DNA of 64,000 nucleotides from Sthenelais limicola. Taxonomy: Eukaryota > Annelida > Polychaeta > Phyllodocida > Sigalionidae. Made by a program: the position numbers and the translations under genes. The stretch is taken from assembly GCA_942159475.1 (NCBI GenBank), contig OW804096.1, positions 129,942,941 through 130,006,940 on the forward strand. Reading direction: 5' to 3'. Below the pieces are notes generated by a model. The model was given only the letters and a program-made list of their open reading frames with translations, was not told the origin of the DNA and did no database searches. Positions within the stretch are counted from its first letter, which is position 1, and every line of letters begins with the position of its first letter. Below are positions 13,601 through 24,035 of the stretch, in pieces.

Positions 13601-16302
13601 CTTGGGAAATACACATTTGCTTGGCCAGCGGCACTGCTCAAGATGTCATTGACTTGAATCCGGCAAATAGAATGGGGTTGAAAAGTGATTTAGGCCTCTT
13701 GTGTTTAGGGAGTTGTCTCGATTCTTATGTCTGGATTTCTATTGGATTATGTGCCTGCGGTATAGAGCATCTTGGAAGGCTTGCAGACGCCTTAAGGGTG
13801 TGAGGATGGAAGCAAGAGATGGATGGGACACAGAGGGTTCTTATGGAAAGGCAATGAATCCTTGTTAGAGCAGGCTGCGATCGAACCGATTTCGACGCTC
13901 CTGGACTTAGGGAACTTTTACCTATACTACTTATTCCTATGTGATATATACTGTTGGGGCCCTGAGTCGTAATCTGTACGATATATATAATATTACAGAT
14001 TTGCCCTCCTTTTTTGCACATATTACACATAGCGTAGTTATAGACACCTTTTCCTATTATTACCAACCAGATATTCCTATTCCTGTAACAAATAGTTTCA
14101 TGGCACGGACTATTTCTTCATTACTGAGTTCTTACTGAGTTACTGAGTTCTCCCATTACAAGGAGTCTTTTTACTGTTACCACTTCTTTTCAAATATGAC
14201 AGTTAGGATTGCTTCCTTTTCGCTTCTTTCCTATTCGTCATGGATAGACCTGCACGCCTTGATTATTTCTATAACCTAAAAAATATGAAAAATATAAAAA
14301 GAAATGCAATTCATCCACACACAACCACTATTTCTTGATGTATAGATCTGCATTACCTACAAAACAATGATTTAACTAATTATTCTTTAGCAGAAATGAA
14401 ATCATATGATAACCAACTTTCCTTTAGTCGGATTTCTGGTATATGAGTAACAGATAGTAATTTGAAAGTAGTATATAAAAATGAGCAAAGGACTCAGGCA
14501 GGAACATTTGAGATATCTTGGTGAAAGAAAGAATTTCCAAAATCCAAGATAGTTTGTGTCTTGATGATAAAATATCCATTAGTTCCATTGAAAATGTGTT
14601 GAAATATCTTGGAAAAAGAAATAGATATTTGAAAAGAAATATGTGGATATTTCCCATTACATATAGACATCCTGACCTATTTGGAACAAAACATTATGCT
14701 ATGTATTTGTCAACACGAGCAATGTCATGTGTTCTTCATTTTGCTATACAACTTGTCCCTAGTACCATGATAAGATGTGGTTCGATGGTTCCATTTTCCT
14801 TACAATGAGCATTTCCTACTTTTCAATATCTTTTTCATTCGGCTGCACAGGAGAGAGACCATTTCTATAAAGATCCCTATACTGATAGCCAAACCTAGAC
14901 ATTTTACACCTCAGATGACAAAAGACTCCACGCAGCTACTATAACATAGAAAACATATATTTCCGGCTTTTGCGAGTATCCCCACGGCTTTTATATCTTT
15001 ACTGGACAAGTACTATGGATGCATCTAGGCGAATATATCGTTATATTTGGGGAAAAGAACCGTCTAGACTAGTAACCTTATCAAACCATTTTATTATATT
15101 CTGGTGGCGGAAGGCCCCCTGGGATGTGCGAAATAAATGATGCAAGCGCTAATACACATGGTCTACATTTATTAGGGCCTAAATGTGGAAGACAACAGGC
15201 GGAATTGTCTCTGGCGATCTTCTGTTTTCCGACGTGTTGACCGCGAGATATCCATCTGATAAATTCTTGGACCGGGCTCATTTCTGAGAATTCCATGATC
15301 AATGTTAGAATAGGCCTAAATCGCTTTGGTGGAAAATATTTTCTTGGCAGAAACACTTTCGACAATGTCAATTTCTTACGTTTTGTGTATTAAAGTTATA
15401 TTTTACGATTAGATACTTGATAGATAATTAACAATTTATGCTTCTACAGCCAAACCCGAGAGCCTCATATGAATCCCTATAATTATGATTTTGACTTGGT
15501 CAAAACAAACATAATATAGGCCTATAGATCTGCAGCCTGTAATTTTATGCTTTCCCCTTTCTGAGGATACGGATCCCGAAGAATGCTCTAAAATGACAGC
15601 AACCTATTTCTCGTTTGCTGGTGTGCGGTGGAAAACATTCGATCGAAACCCAAATTCCAGGCCACCACGCCCCATATATTGAAACCCTCCAGTCACCCAC
15701 ATCCCACTCACTCTCCCATGGCCCATCCTCCTACTCGTTTCCCTGCTGTTCTGCCATTCACACAGCAGCCCCTCCCAGATCAATGCACATTCCTTTCTTG
15801 CCTGGATTCGTTTCCAAGGCTACAAAAGAACATCTTGGTATGTGAGTGTCAGAGTGACATTAGAACGAGGCTATCGAGACGTCTTCCTGTCTTCATAGGG
15901 TGAGCGATAATATAGGACGTCTTGGAGCGAAGCTAGATAGATCCCTGTACGAGTAATGTTAATAATGCCTATATAGCTGCCTCATACCATCTTCCAACTA
16001 GACGATAATAGGAAAGTCCGTGATACCTCTCCTGCATAGCATCGTGCCGTTATGCCATTGTCAGATGAGACCATTGTGTGACCTCTTCATATATTTATAT
16101 ATACTTATTACTTTGTGGTATATGGGTAGGGTCGAACAGACGGATCAGATATGCATATTGTGACTTCTCGGAGTAGTTAGGCCCCTTCATAAGGAATGTT
16201 CAAGGGTTCAATACTGATTCCCAAATATGTCATGGGAATCTCTGGATCTAATATAGCTATAAGCCATATCATTCTCTTTTGTTTAATCTAGTTTATTGGA
16301 AG
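10691..16302. other. Host intergenic DNA, no gene recognised
   Basis: Only short anonymous open frames are visible. A triplicated TTACTGAGTT motif lies at about 14125-14150, and TAGGCCTA octamers lie at 15311-15318 and 15517-15524. No RNA gene or transposon terminus was recognised before the TAGG target duplication. Confidence 0.45.
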
Positions 16303-16306
16303 TAGG
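16303..16306. repeat. Target-site duplication, left copy (TAGG)
   Basis: TAGG immediately precedes the TG of the 5' LTR and recurs directly after the CA of the 3' LTR at 37540-37543. A 4-bp duplication is typical of insertions by gypsy-type integrases. Confidence 0.85.
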
Positions 16307-16476
16307 TGTAGTAACCGTGGTTAACACGAGAGGGCAGTAGGGTGGGTAGTAGGATAGGACATGTTTCTTTTACTGAGGCATGCGCTAAGGGAAGGGGAGG
16401 GGCTAGAGGGAGGGAAAGGTATCATAGGATAAAGGGTCCACCAATACGGATACCCGACACTCACCCCCCCCCGGGG

Positions 16477-16484
16477 TATATATA
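16477..16484 (+). promoter_or_regulatory. LTR TATA-like box
   Basis: TATATATA directly follows a GC-rich C9-G4 stretch, about 170 bases into the LTR. This suggests a U3 promoter with transcription starting about 25-35 bases downstream. The same box is at 37004-37011 in the 3' LTR. The assignment is by motif and position only. Confidence 0.55.
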
Positions 16485-16881
16485 CGGGGAATACTGGGAT
16501 ATACAAATATACATACATAGAAGGGGAGAGACTTGGGACATTCATATAGACTGGGATATAGAGAGATATGCAGTAGATACCAAGACGTACTAGACGCACT
16601 ATGTGCGCTAGAACCAATATATTATACCACCCTGATCTCGGATTGTCATGCAGTAACAACCGTAAGAATACAGGGAAGGAGTCTCATAAGATCTCATATG
16701 ATTCAATGTCTATACTAACATCAACCTAGCATCTATGTACAGGATAAGATACAATACACAAGTAGTGGCGTACTAAAACTCATCGTGTTGTGTTGTTCAT
16801 ACCGGAAACCTACAGCTACTATATATCACCATGACTCTCTATTCAATATCGCCTATCGTCTCCTACAATATAACGTTCTAT

Positions 16882-16887
16882 ATTAAA
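16882..16887 (+). promoter_or_regulatory. LTR polyadenylation hexamer ATTAAA
   Basis: ATTAAA is the common variant of the poly(A) signal and lies about 125 bases before the LTR end. The functional copy would be in the 3' LTR at 37409-37414. A CATAAA variant near the LTR end (about 16984) is an alternative. Confidence 0.4.
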
Positions 16888-17013
16888 CATCATGAGAGGC
16901 AATACCCCGAAGTCCGAGTATATTCGAACGCATATGAACACTAGCTAGATATATTCACCCTGGCCCGATGCACCGCCCAATAGCATAAAGATCCGAAGCT
17001 ACGCGCGCAACAC

Positions 17014-17031
17014 TGGTTGGAGAACCACGGG
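17014..17031 (+). other. Candidate tRNA primer-binding site
   Basis: A TGG trinucleotide begins one base after the LTR terminus, as expected for annealing to a tRNA CCA end, and reads TGGTTGGAGAACC onward. I could not assign it to a particular tRNA by eye. Matching these 18 bases to the host tRNA set would settle it. Confidence 0.5.
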
Positions 17032-17054
17032 ATTGGAGATTGTGTGCAGAGGGG

Positions 17055-17063
17055 AGGGTGAGT
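17055..17063 (+). promoter_or_regulatory. Candidate major splice donor in leader
   Basis: AGG|GTGAGT matches the metazoan 5' splice consensus closely, with the intron starting at 17058. It lies between the candidate primer-binding site and the gag ATG at 17074, where retroviruses place their major donor. Splicing from here to the env acceptor at 31623 would remove gag, pol and the small ORFs. Confidence 0.6.
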
Positions 17064-17073
17064 ATTTGGATAA

Positions 17074-19311
17074 ATGTCGAAACAGGGGTCATCAGTGGCG
17101 GACTTGGTGAAGGAAATACAGGAGAACAATGCTCGAATTACACAAAGTGCAAAGAACTTTGCTGAAACAACAGAACGAATCGGCAAAGTGGAGAGGGAGA
17201 AGGTGTCCATAATCAAAGATGGAATAAAAAGTCTTGCTAAATTAATGGAGAAGAGATTGGCAAGAATGAAGGCGTCCGCAAGACCTAGTGTGGGGGTTCA
17301 TGTGAATAGGGAGGTAAAGACGGAAAGAGAGAGTACAGAAGATTCATCTCCGGACTCTTCTGTCCAGGGACCACCGAGTTACGCTAACTTGAGCGCGGAG
17401 AGTACAGCAGTGGGAGGTGCTAGGCCCAAGAGAAACAATCCATTCGCAGCAGATTTTTGTGATGACCCTAGTGTGCCATTAATACCTGAAGTAACGTGGG
17501 ACGCTGGTAAGCCGCCATATTACACAGAGCCATTAGTGCCACTCCCTTATAATCCAGACTTTGACTACTTAAGCCCGCAAGGGGCCAAAGAGGAGCTGCT
17601 CAGGCAAAGCGTGGATATTGTCAGCAAAGAGTTGCAGAGAACTCAAGCCGCTCTTAAGGCAGCGGAGGAAGATACCCTGAGGACAGTCCAGGATATGAGA
17701 AATGATTGGGAACGAACGAATGAAAAAATGTTAAAAGATGCCGAAGATAGGCACGAAGCTAGGATAAACGTACTAAAACTAGCATGGGAGGAGGGCGCGC
17801 GACGAAGGGTGAAAACTGCAGAAGACGGAAATAGGGATATAATTGTAACGCTGCAGAATGACTGGAAAAATGCACAACAGAAAATGGAAAAAACAGAACA
17901 ACAGAGAAACGAATATATGACGAATGAAAAAGAAAACCATAACAAGGAGTTGGAGGAGCTGAAAAGGGAGCTGGAGGAGGAAAGACGGGCCAGAGCTAGA
18001 GCCAATAGGAAGGAAGAAAGCGATCGGGAGGAGTGGGAGAGGGCAGAAATAGCAAGACACGAAATGGAGGAGGTGAGAGAGGCCAGAAATAGAGAGTGGT
18101 GTGAGGAAATGGAAAAGGAAAACCAAATAAGGGAAGCAAGGGCAAACTGGCTAGCAGAAGAAATGGATAAGCTGAAAATAGAACATGAAAAGGAGAGTGC
18201 CCTATTTAGAGATGCGTCTGTGCGTTACAAACAGGACAGGAAAAACCTTACAGACATGGTCAGAAATCTCACGAACGCTGGAGGGGTAGAGCAGCCTAAA
18301 AATAGCGTACTGCGGACACCCCAGAGAGCAAACCAGCAAGCAACGAAAATAGGTGTTAGTAGCACAATTTGCTCAGAAGATTCCGGGGATATAACCGAGA
18401 TGTATAGGCTACCTAATGTGCTCCCAGCGTTTACCCCTGCACAAACAGGAAGATGGTCAGATAAGTCTAACGAAGGGGGAGGGGCGGCAATGAGACACTT
18501 CATTAGGGGGCCTGAAAATTTTCGGCATTCAACGGCAACCAGAAATGTGTCTGAATTCCTGACAGAGTATGAGGACTATGCAAGTGCCTTGGGCATACCT
18601 GAGATGTACTGGCTGCAGGGGCTGGGTGGTAGATTGGAGGGATCAGCTAAAGCATATTACCAACAAGTCGCATCAGTTGCAGCCAGAAAACGGGGTACAC
18701 TGTCGTACTCAGATATCAAAAGTAAATTCTTGACCAAGTTTCAGGAAATGCCGTATAGTGAGGTGAAGGATGACTATTCCCGGCGACGACAGGAGACAGG
18801 TGAGAGTGTGGAGACATATGCAGACGCCATGCTGGTATTGCTGGCAAGGACATCACTGCACGAGGATGAGAAACTGAAGGCGTTTATAGCAGGTTTAAAG
18901 GATGGATTAGCAGAGAGAGTCCTGACAGAGGCTCCTCGCACTTGTGAAGAGGCTAGAAGAGCGGCCAGAAAACATGAGTTGTCGGACGAGCAAAATGAAA
19001 AAGCACTGAGACTTCACCTAGTGGGATCTACTCAATCAATGATAGCTTCTCTGGCAATGAAGGGTTATGACGTTACTCCCAGTGATGTCAGATCAAACCC
19101 CGGTCCTGCTAGAAGCCTACCAGCAGAGGAGAAAGGAGAATGGACTCCTAGAAGAGGTGAGGAAGAGAGACGCCAGGAAAGAGAATGGACTCCTAGAAGA
19201 GGTGAGGGAGAGAGACGCCAGGAGAGAGATAAGAATAAGAGATTAAGCATTCAGTCACCAAAAACAACTGGGGTGGTGAAAAACGGAGTGTATCGGCAGA
19301 ATTTTCAGTAG
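17074..19311 (+). CDS. gag: Gag polyprotein, 745 aa
   Basis: This is the structural Gag of the LTR element, expected to assemble cytoplasmic capsids around the genomic RNA. The ATG at 17074 is the first one after the LTR and leader. Residues about 1-60 are helical. Residues about 165-390 form a long charged coiled coil rich in E, K and R. Residues about 473-640 match the Ty3/Arc-type capsid region (F-x-x-Y aromatics, GSAKAYYQQV, SDIKSKFLTKF, RRRQETGESVETYADAM, FIAGLKDGL, TCEEARRAARKHE). No CCHC zinc knuckle is visible. The basic tail instead carries two tandem 15-residue repeats starting EWTPRRGE, presumably for RNA binding. Pol begins two bases after the stop in the -1 frame. Confidence 0.9.
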   Translation: MSKQGSSVADLVKEIQENNARITQSAKNFAETTERIGKVEREKVSIIKDGIKSLAKLMEKRLARMKASARPSVGVHVNREVKTERESTEDSSPDSSVQGPPSYANLSAESTAVGGARPKRNNPFAADFCDDPSVPLIPEVTWDAGKPPYYTEPLVPLPYNPDFDYLSPQGAKEELLRQSVDIVSKELQRTQAALKAAEEDTLRTVQDMRNDWERTNEKMLKDAEDRHEARINVLKLAWEEGARRRVKTAEDGNRDIIVTLQNDWKNAQQKMEKTEQQRNEYMTNEKENHNKELEELKRELEEERRARARANRKEESDREEWERAEIARHEMEEVREARNREWCEEMEKENQIREARANWLAEEMDKLKIEHEKESALFRDASVRYKQDRKNLTDMVRNLTNAGGVEQPKNSVLRTPQRANQQATKIGVSSTICSEDSGDITEMYRLPNVLPAFTPAQTGRWSDKSNEGGGAAMRHFIRGPENFRHSTATRNVSEFLTEYEDYASALGIPEMYWLQGLGGRLEGSAKAYYQQVASVAARKRGTLSYSDIKSKFLTKFQEMPYSEVKDDYSRRRQETGESVETYADAMLVLLARTSLHEDEKLKAFIAGLKDGLAERVLTEAPRTCEEARRAARKHELSDEQNEKALRLHLVGSTQSMIASLAMKGYDVTPSDVRSNPGPARSLPAEEKGEWTPRRGEEERRQEREWTPRRGEGERRQERDKNKRLSIQSPKTTGVVKNGVYRQNFQ
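19138..19227 (+). repeat. 45-bp tandem duplication in the gag tail
   Basis: Positions 19138-19182 and 19183-19227 are near-identical direct repeats encoding two basic 15-residue units (EWTPRRGE...RRQER). They sit where a nucleocapsid zinc knuckle would be expected. Confidence 0.9.
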
Positions 19312-19313
19312 AT

Positions 19314-22300
19314 ATGCCGGTTGGAATGTTGCCAGCCATACCGGCAGAAAGGGAGGATCAATCTGAGGAAGATGGAGAGGATGAAAGCGGAAGTTCAGTT
19401 TCAATAGATGACAGTAACATAAGTATGAGTCAAGAGAAAGGAACTCAGGAGGTGCAGGAGATGGCCTTTCGAGAAAAGGAGGTGAAAAAAGCAATGAGAA
19501 AGAGGTGGAACCAGAAGAGGAGAAGATGGAAATTACAGGAGAAGAAGAAAGAGCAACGTAAAAATGAGAGAGCGGTGCAGGAATTGAAACTTCAGAAGAA
19601 AAAGGACAATGGGTTGATGTCCTTAAGTAAACATAAAGAGGTGACACAAAACAGTATAATTAATAGTAAGGAGGGCGATGATCGTTCCTCACGCCTGGTG
19701 TTACAGGACAGTGACGCGGGGAAAGTGACAGTCCAACTGGAAAACTGCAGAACAATTTGCACAGTTGGCTCAGCAAAAATTAGCTGCCTGGTGGACACGG
19801 GAGCTAGTATCAGTTGTATTTCGACTGATACGTTAAACCAAGTAGTGCAGGAAAAAGGGGCGCTGCTCCGCCGTGTACAGACATATCTGGTTATTTACAC
19901 AGCCGATGGGGGGCGCCACAAGTCGAATGAAAGGGTGTTGTTGTCTATTAACATTGGAAAAGTTCGCACTAACGCATGGTTTTATGTTGTGAAGGGTTTA
20001 TCCCTTCAGTGTATCATAGGAGTCGATTTCTTGAAAGCAAGAAAGGCCAAGATTGACTTCCAAATCCAAGACCCTGACCATTACACCGTTAGAATAACTA
20101 AGCCTAAATTAATACCTCCGAAATCAGAATTTACTTGCATGGCAGTGGTTTCGGCGCATCAAAATTTAAATCATGCAGTAGGAGTAGTTGACAATTTGAA
20201 AAGATGTGTGCAGGTCCCATTTGCGGTCAAGAGAGCCCTCGTGAGGCCACAGCGGGGGGGAAACAATATACCGGTTACCGTATTTAACGCTGCTAACACG
20301 CCAATAAAATTGGGAAAGGGTTCGGTTTTGGCAGCATTTTCAGTGGTCAATGAAGATGATTATGTAAAAGCTGGGGTTCCCGGTCAGTCTGAGCGACCGA
20401 TCGAGGAGGTAGGTAGCACAAAATGCAGTGAGACTAGGGTTGATTACACCCTAGGCGAGAATCTGTCGGCGGAGCAGAAACTAAGTATGGCGAGTTTGCT
20501 ACAGCGTTACCGCGCGGTCTTCGCCACAAAAGATTCGCCGATATCGACAACTGACATTTTTGCACATAAAATAGAGTTGAAAGAGGATTACGTGGCCCCT
20601 ATTCGAAGTCCATACCGTACAAACCCTCATATGACAAGGGTACTGGAAACAATGCTGGAAGAGCAGATGCGTTTGGGCATTATTGAACGAACGAATGGCG
20701 AGTCTGAATTTGCTGCGCCATGCTTTCTAGTGGAGAAAGGGAAAGCAGCTGCAAGACAGGACAAAAAATATAGAATTGTCATAGATTACAGAAAAATTAA
20801 TAAATGTATAAAGAACGAATGTAGGGTCTTCCCTTCAGCAGACGAGACGTTGGAAAACGTCGGGGGACTAGGGGGAAGATTTTTCTCAAAATTGGATTGC
20901 CATTCAGGATTTTTTCAAGTGCCTCTAAGGCCAGAAGACAAGCCCAAAACTAGTTTTGTCACACCCAGAGGGGTGTTCCAGTACAAGGTCATGCCTATGG
21001 GGCTCAAAACTTCGCCAAAAGCGTTTCATTCGGTGATTGAGAGCGTTTTAAAATATGTGCCAAATGCACTGCCCTACATGGATGATGTAATTATAGCATC
21101 ACAAACATGGGAGGAGCATCTGCAGCACGTGGAAGAGGTATTGCAAGCATTCCAAGTGGCGAAGCTTAAGTTCAGGGCGGAGAAATGTGCGTTTGGGTAT
21201 GAAATAATGCAATTTCTAGGGTTTGTAGTAACGAAAGATGGGTTGCAGCCGGACCCAGAGAAGGTTCGTATAATTCGTTCATATCCAATACCAAAAACTG
21301 TCAGGGAAATGAGGGCCTTTAACGGTCTGGCAAATTACTATAGGACATTCATTCCAGGGTTTGCAGATAAAATGGTCCCCTTGTACCAGCTGACGAAGAA
21401 GCTTGGTAGAAGAGAGCGTTTTCAGTGGAATACAGAGGCAGATAGAGCGTTTAAGGCAGTAAAGCGGTCAATGTGCGAAGATGTCGTTCTAAGATACCCT
21501 GATTATTCTAAAGGGTTCACTATCTGGTGTGATGCTTCTCGAATTGGGATTGGCATCGTGTTGACACAGCTCCATGATAATTGCTTCCATAGGCCGGTTG
21601 CGTTTGCAGGAAGAAGCCTGTCTTCCGCTGAACAAAATTTCTCGGCGACAGAAAAAGAATTGGTGGCGGTCCGGTATGGCTTGGAAAAGTTTAAGCATTA
21701 CGTTCTGGGCAGTCACTTTGAGGTATACACTGATCATGCGGCATTATTAGCCTTAAACGCTAAACAGGATCTTACAGGAAGGATGGCTCGTTGGATCGAC
21801 TGGTTCAGTAATTTTGATTTCACCTTGCGGCACATCAAAGGAAAATGCAACATCACAGCCGATATTTTATCAAGAATGCCATATTTTGGGGATGGCATTA
21901 CAGCAAAAGAAGAGCAGGGACCGCAGCAGAGGCAGGTAAGATTCAAGGCGGTGAATCACATCCGATTCTTTGATAAAGAGGAGGTACTGGGAGCATCGCC
22001 CATCAGAAAGTATAGGAGACCGTCAATCTTAAAAAATGGACGTCTCAGAAATAAGAGGCGAGATGAGAAGGATGACACGCCAATTATCCAGGTAAGTGCA
22101 CCAGAACCAGAGCAAGACACAGCACCTATCGAGGATGATAGTAGGGACTTCCCAAGAGTCGATGGCACAGTGGTGACACGCCTGGGCACGCCAGGGGAGC
22201 AAATAATGATGGTTACTAGAAAAAACCCGCGTGTAACGGAAAGGATGGCGCTATATATCGAGGAAAGAGACAAGGCAAGGAAATTAGGGGAGGAAGACTC

Positions 22301-24035
22301 AGAAGAGGGGGATAGTCAGTCTGATACTGGCAACCATGACACACCAGCACGAGAGGAGGAGACAGAGGCTGAGGAAGAGACACCAGAGGGGACAGACCTA
22401 ATCCACAGAGGAGTGTCAAGACGGAGGAAGACTTTGGGAGTCCCGTCATTGGTTGGTAAGTATCAAAGAGAGAAAAGACGAAAGGGAGTAAGGGCTAGAG
22501 AAGTGCAAATCACCGATACGGCGTTCTATGAAAGGCTCATCACTGAGTATGGGACTTTAGGTACGAGAGAGGTGTTCGAGAAGGAGCAAATAACTGACGA
22601 GTTTTGCAGCGATATGACAAATTACATTGAGAGGGAAAAGCTCCCGAAGGATAACACGAGAGCAAGGGGAGTTTTGCTGCAACACGACTGTTTCTTGCTA
22701 TCAGGCGGCATCCTGTACAGGGTACCACCAAGGACGAGAAAGGCACAGATAGAAGAGAGAGCGCAATTAGTGGTCCCACAATCTATGGTAGAAAAATTAT
22801 TGAATCAAATACATGACGTCGGTTTGGGCGCACATATGGGTATAAAAAAAATGCTTAGCATTGCTTCACCGCGGTACTACTGGCCATCAATGGCTAGAGA
22901 CATAGGTGAGTATATTGGGTCTTGTCAGAAATGTCTGGAGGTGAAACCAAATCCTAATCCTATCAAGGTACCTATGACCGTTAAGGAGCTGTCACAGGTA
23001 CCATGGGACGCTATCGAGATTGATACCATAGGTCCACTGCCTGAATCGAGCAGAGGCTATAAATATGTGCACACGGTCTGTGATGTAGCCACAAGGTTCT
23101 GTGTAGCTTGGCCAACAAAAGACATAAAATCTGAAACCTTAATACCTGAATTCTTTGAGCACGTAGTGTCTGTCTTGGGCGTGCCATGCACTCTTTTCAG
23201 CGATAACGGTTCTTCATTTACTAGCAAATTGTTCAGAAATTTCTGCACAGTAATGGGGATTAGGCAGGTCCTGGGATCTAGCTACTATCCTCAGAGTCAG
23301 GGTCAAATCGAGAGATTTAATCGTAGCCTGAAGACGGCCCTGAGAGCATACGTAAATAAAGATCAGAAAAATTGGTGTCAATTTGTGGCCCCGATTGTAT
23401 TTGCGATGAATGCGTCGGATTCAAGCGCGACAAACTACCCAGCATACCTGCTAATGTATGGAAGATTCCCACGACTTCCTCACGAAAATGTTTTAAAGGA
23501 ATACGAGGGAGAAATGAGGCCCCTTCTGGAGCAGCTAGGCAAGATCGTCGAAAAACAAGAGATCTATGGGGACCTAGCTCGGGAAGCATTACTGACGTCA
23601 CAGGCGAAAATGAAGGAATATTATGATAGGCAGGCGAATGCACACAGGTTGAGGTCAGGATCGTTGGTATATATGAAGGTGAATCGCCTACTACAACCTG
23701 GAACTGCATATAAGTTGCAGAAGAATTTCTGTGGCCCCTTTGTCATCTGTGCAAGACCCACAGGGTGCACAGCCAGACTAAGGAGGATGGATACTGGAGC
23801 AACACTGCCTAAACCAGTGCATGTATCTCATTTGAAACCGGTCAGTGTGTCCAAAACCAGTCACTTTATGGAAAGACTGCTCTCACCAGATTTACTACCT
23901 TTGCACGAGTATGAAGAGAAGGGCCCGCTGGATGAGAAGGGATGGCAGGACATTGCCTGCACAGAAGAAATAGGCTGCAATTGGCCTGAAGAGGAGGGAG
24001 AGAAGGATAAGAATGAGATAGGGGATACACAGTAG
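19314..24035 (+). CDS. pol: Pol polyprotein (PR-RT-RNaseH-IN), 1573 aa
   Basis: This encodes the replication enzymes of the element. An acidic/basic N-terminal stretch leads to an aspartic protease with DTGAS at 161-165. The reverse transcriptase lies at about 390-700, with YMDD at 588-591. RNase H follows, with D740 and D807 (TDHA). Integrase has an H1167-H1174-C1204-C1207 zinc finger, a D1237-D1297-E1333 triad (D,D35E) and a GPF motif in the C-terminal part. A linker of about 250 residues between RNase H and integrase, rich in E, R and K, is unusual. The frame is -1 relative to gag and is open from 19239, overlapping gag by about 70 bases. I see no canonical slippery heptamer in the overlap. 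The ATG is two bases after the gag TAG, so termination-reinitiation is an alternative to frameshifting. The order PR-RT-RH-IN defines Ty3/Gypsy. Confidence 0.95.
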   Translation: MPVGMLPAIPAEREDQSEEDGEDESGSSVSIDDSNISMSQEKGTQEVQEMAFREKEVKKAMRKRWNQKRRRWKLQEKKKEQRKNERAVQELKLQKKKDNGLMSLSKHKEVTQNSIINSKEGDDRSSRLVLQDSDAGKVTVQLENCRTICTVGSAKISCLVDTGASISCISTDTLNQVVQEKGALLRRVQTYLVIYTADGGRHKSNERVLLSINIGKVRTNAWFYVVKGLSLQCIIGVDFLKARKAKIDFQIQDPDHYTVRITKPKLIPPKSEFTCMAVVSAHQNLNHAVGVVDNLKRCVQVPFAVKRALVRPQRGGNNIPVTVFNAANTPIKLGKGSVLAAFSVVNEDDYVKAGVPGQSERPIEEVGSTKCSETRVDYTLGENLSAEQKLSMASLLQRYRAVFATKDSPISTTDIFAHKIELKEDYVAPIRSPYRTNPHMTRVLETMLEEQMRLGIIERTNGESEFAAPCFLVEKGKAAARQDKKYRIVIDYRKINKCIKNECRVFPSADETLENVGGLGGRFFSKLDCHSGFFQVPLRPEDKPKTSFVTPRGVFQYKVMPMGLKTSPKAFHSVIESVLKYVPNALPYMDDVIIASQTWEEHLQHVEEVLQAFQVAKLKFRAEKCAFGYEIMQFLGFVVTKDGLQPDPEKVRIIRSYPIPKTVREMRAFNGLANYYRTFIPGFADKMVPLYQLTKKLGRRERFQWNTEADRAFKAVKRSMCEDVVLRYPDYSKGFTIWCDASRIGIGIVLTQLHDNCFHRPVAFAGRSLSSAEQNFSATEKELVAVRYGLEKFKHYVLGSHFEVYTDHAALLALNAKQDLTGRMARWIDWFSNFDFTLRHIKGKCNITADILSRMPYFGDGITAKEEQGPQQRQVRFKAVNHIRFFDKEEVLGASPIRKYRRPSILKNGRLRNKRRDEKDDTPIIQVSAPEPEQDTAPIEDDSRDFPRVDGTVVTRLGTPGEQIMMVTRKNPRVTERMALYIEERDKARKLGEEDSEEGDSQSDTGNHDTPAREEETEAEEETPEGTDLIHRGVSRRRKTLGVPSLVGKYQREKRRKGVRAREVQITDTAFYERLITEYGTLGTREVFEKEQITDEFCSDMTNYIEREKLPKDNTRARGVLLQHDCFLLSGGILYRVPPRTRKAQIEERAQLVVPQSMVEKLLNQIHDVGLGAHMGIKKMLSIASPRYYWPSMARDIGEYIGSCQKCLEVKPNPNPIKVPMTVKELSQVPWDAIEIDTIGPLPESSRGYKYVHTVCDVATRFCVAWPTKDIKSETLIPEFFEHVVSVLGVPCTLFSDNGSSFTSKLFRNFCTVMGIRQVLGSSYYPQSQGQIERFNRSLKTALRAYVNKDQKNWCQFVAPIVFAMNASDSSATNYPAYLLMYGRFPRLPHENVLKEYEGEMRPLLEQLGKIVEKQEIYGDLAREALLTSQAKMKEYYDRQANAHRLRSGSLVYMKVNRLLQPGTAYKLQKNFCGPFVICARPTGCTARLRRMDTGATLPKPVHVSHLKPVSVSKTSHFMERLLSPDLLPLHEYEEKGPLDEKGWQDIACTEEIGCNWPEEEGEKDKNEIGDTQ

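Larger units (their letters stand above)
16307..17012 (+). repeat. 5' LTR (706 bp)
   Basis: It begins TGTAGTAACC and ends GCGCAACA, giving canonical TG...CA termini. It matches 36834-37539 over its whole length with no difference that I noticed, including a run of nine C. It contains a TATA-like box (16477-16484) after a C9G4 stretch and an ATTAAA polyadenylation-type hexamer (16882-16887). Short open frames inside it occur identically in both copies and are not called as genes. Confidence 0.95.

Noticed and set aside
16321..16718. ORFs of 61-112 codons in the 5' LTR (repeated in the 3' LTR)
   Set aside because: They overlap the promoter region, occur on both strands and lack any domain; their duplication only reflects the LTRs.
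17643..18126. Antisense ORFs rich in S, L and F against gag
   Set aside because: They are mirror frames of the E/K/R-rich coiled-coil codons.
19239..19311. Canonical -1 slippery heptamer in the gag/pol overlap
   Set aside because: The A-rich stretch near 19260 reads C-AAAAA-C and does not fit X-XXY-YYZ in the gag frame.
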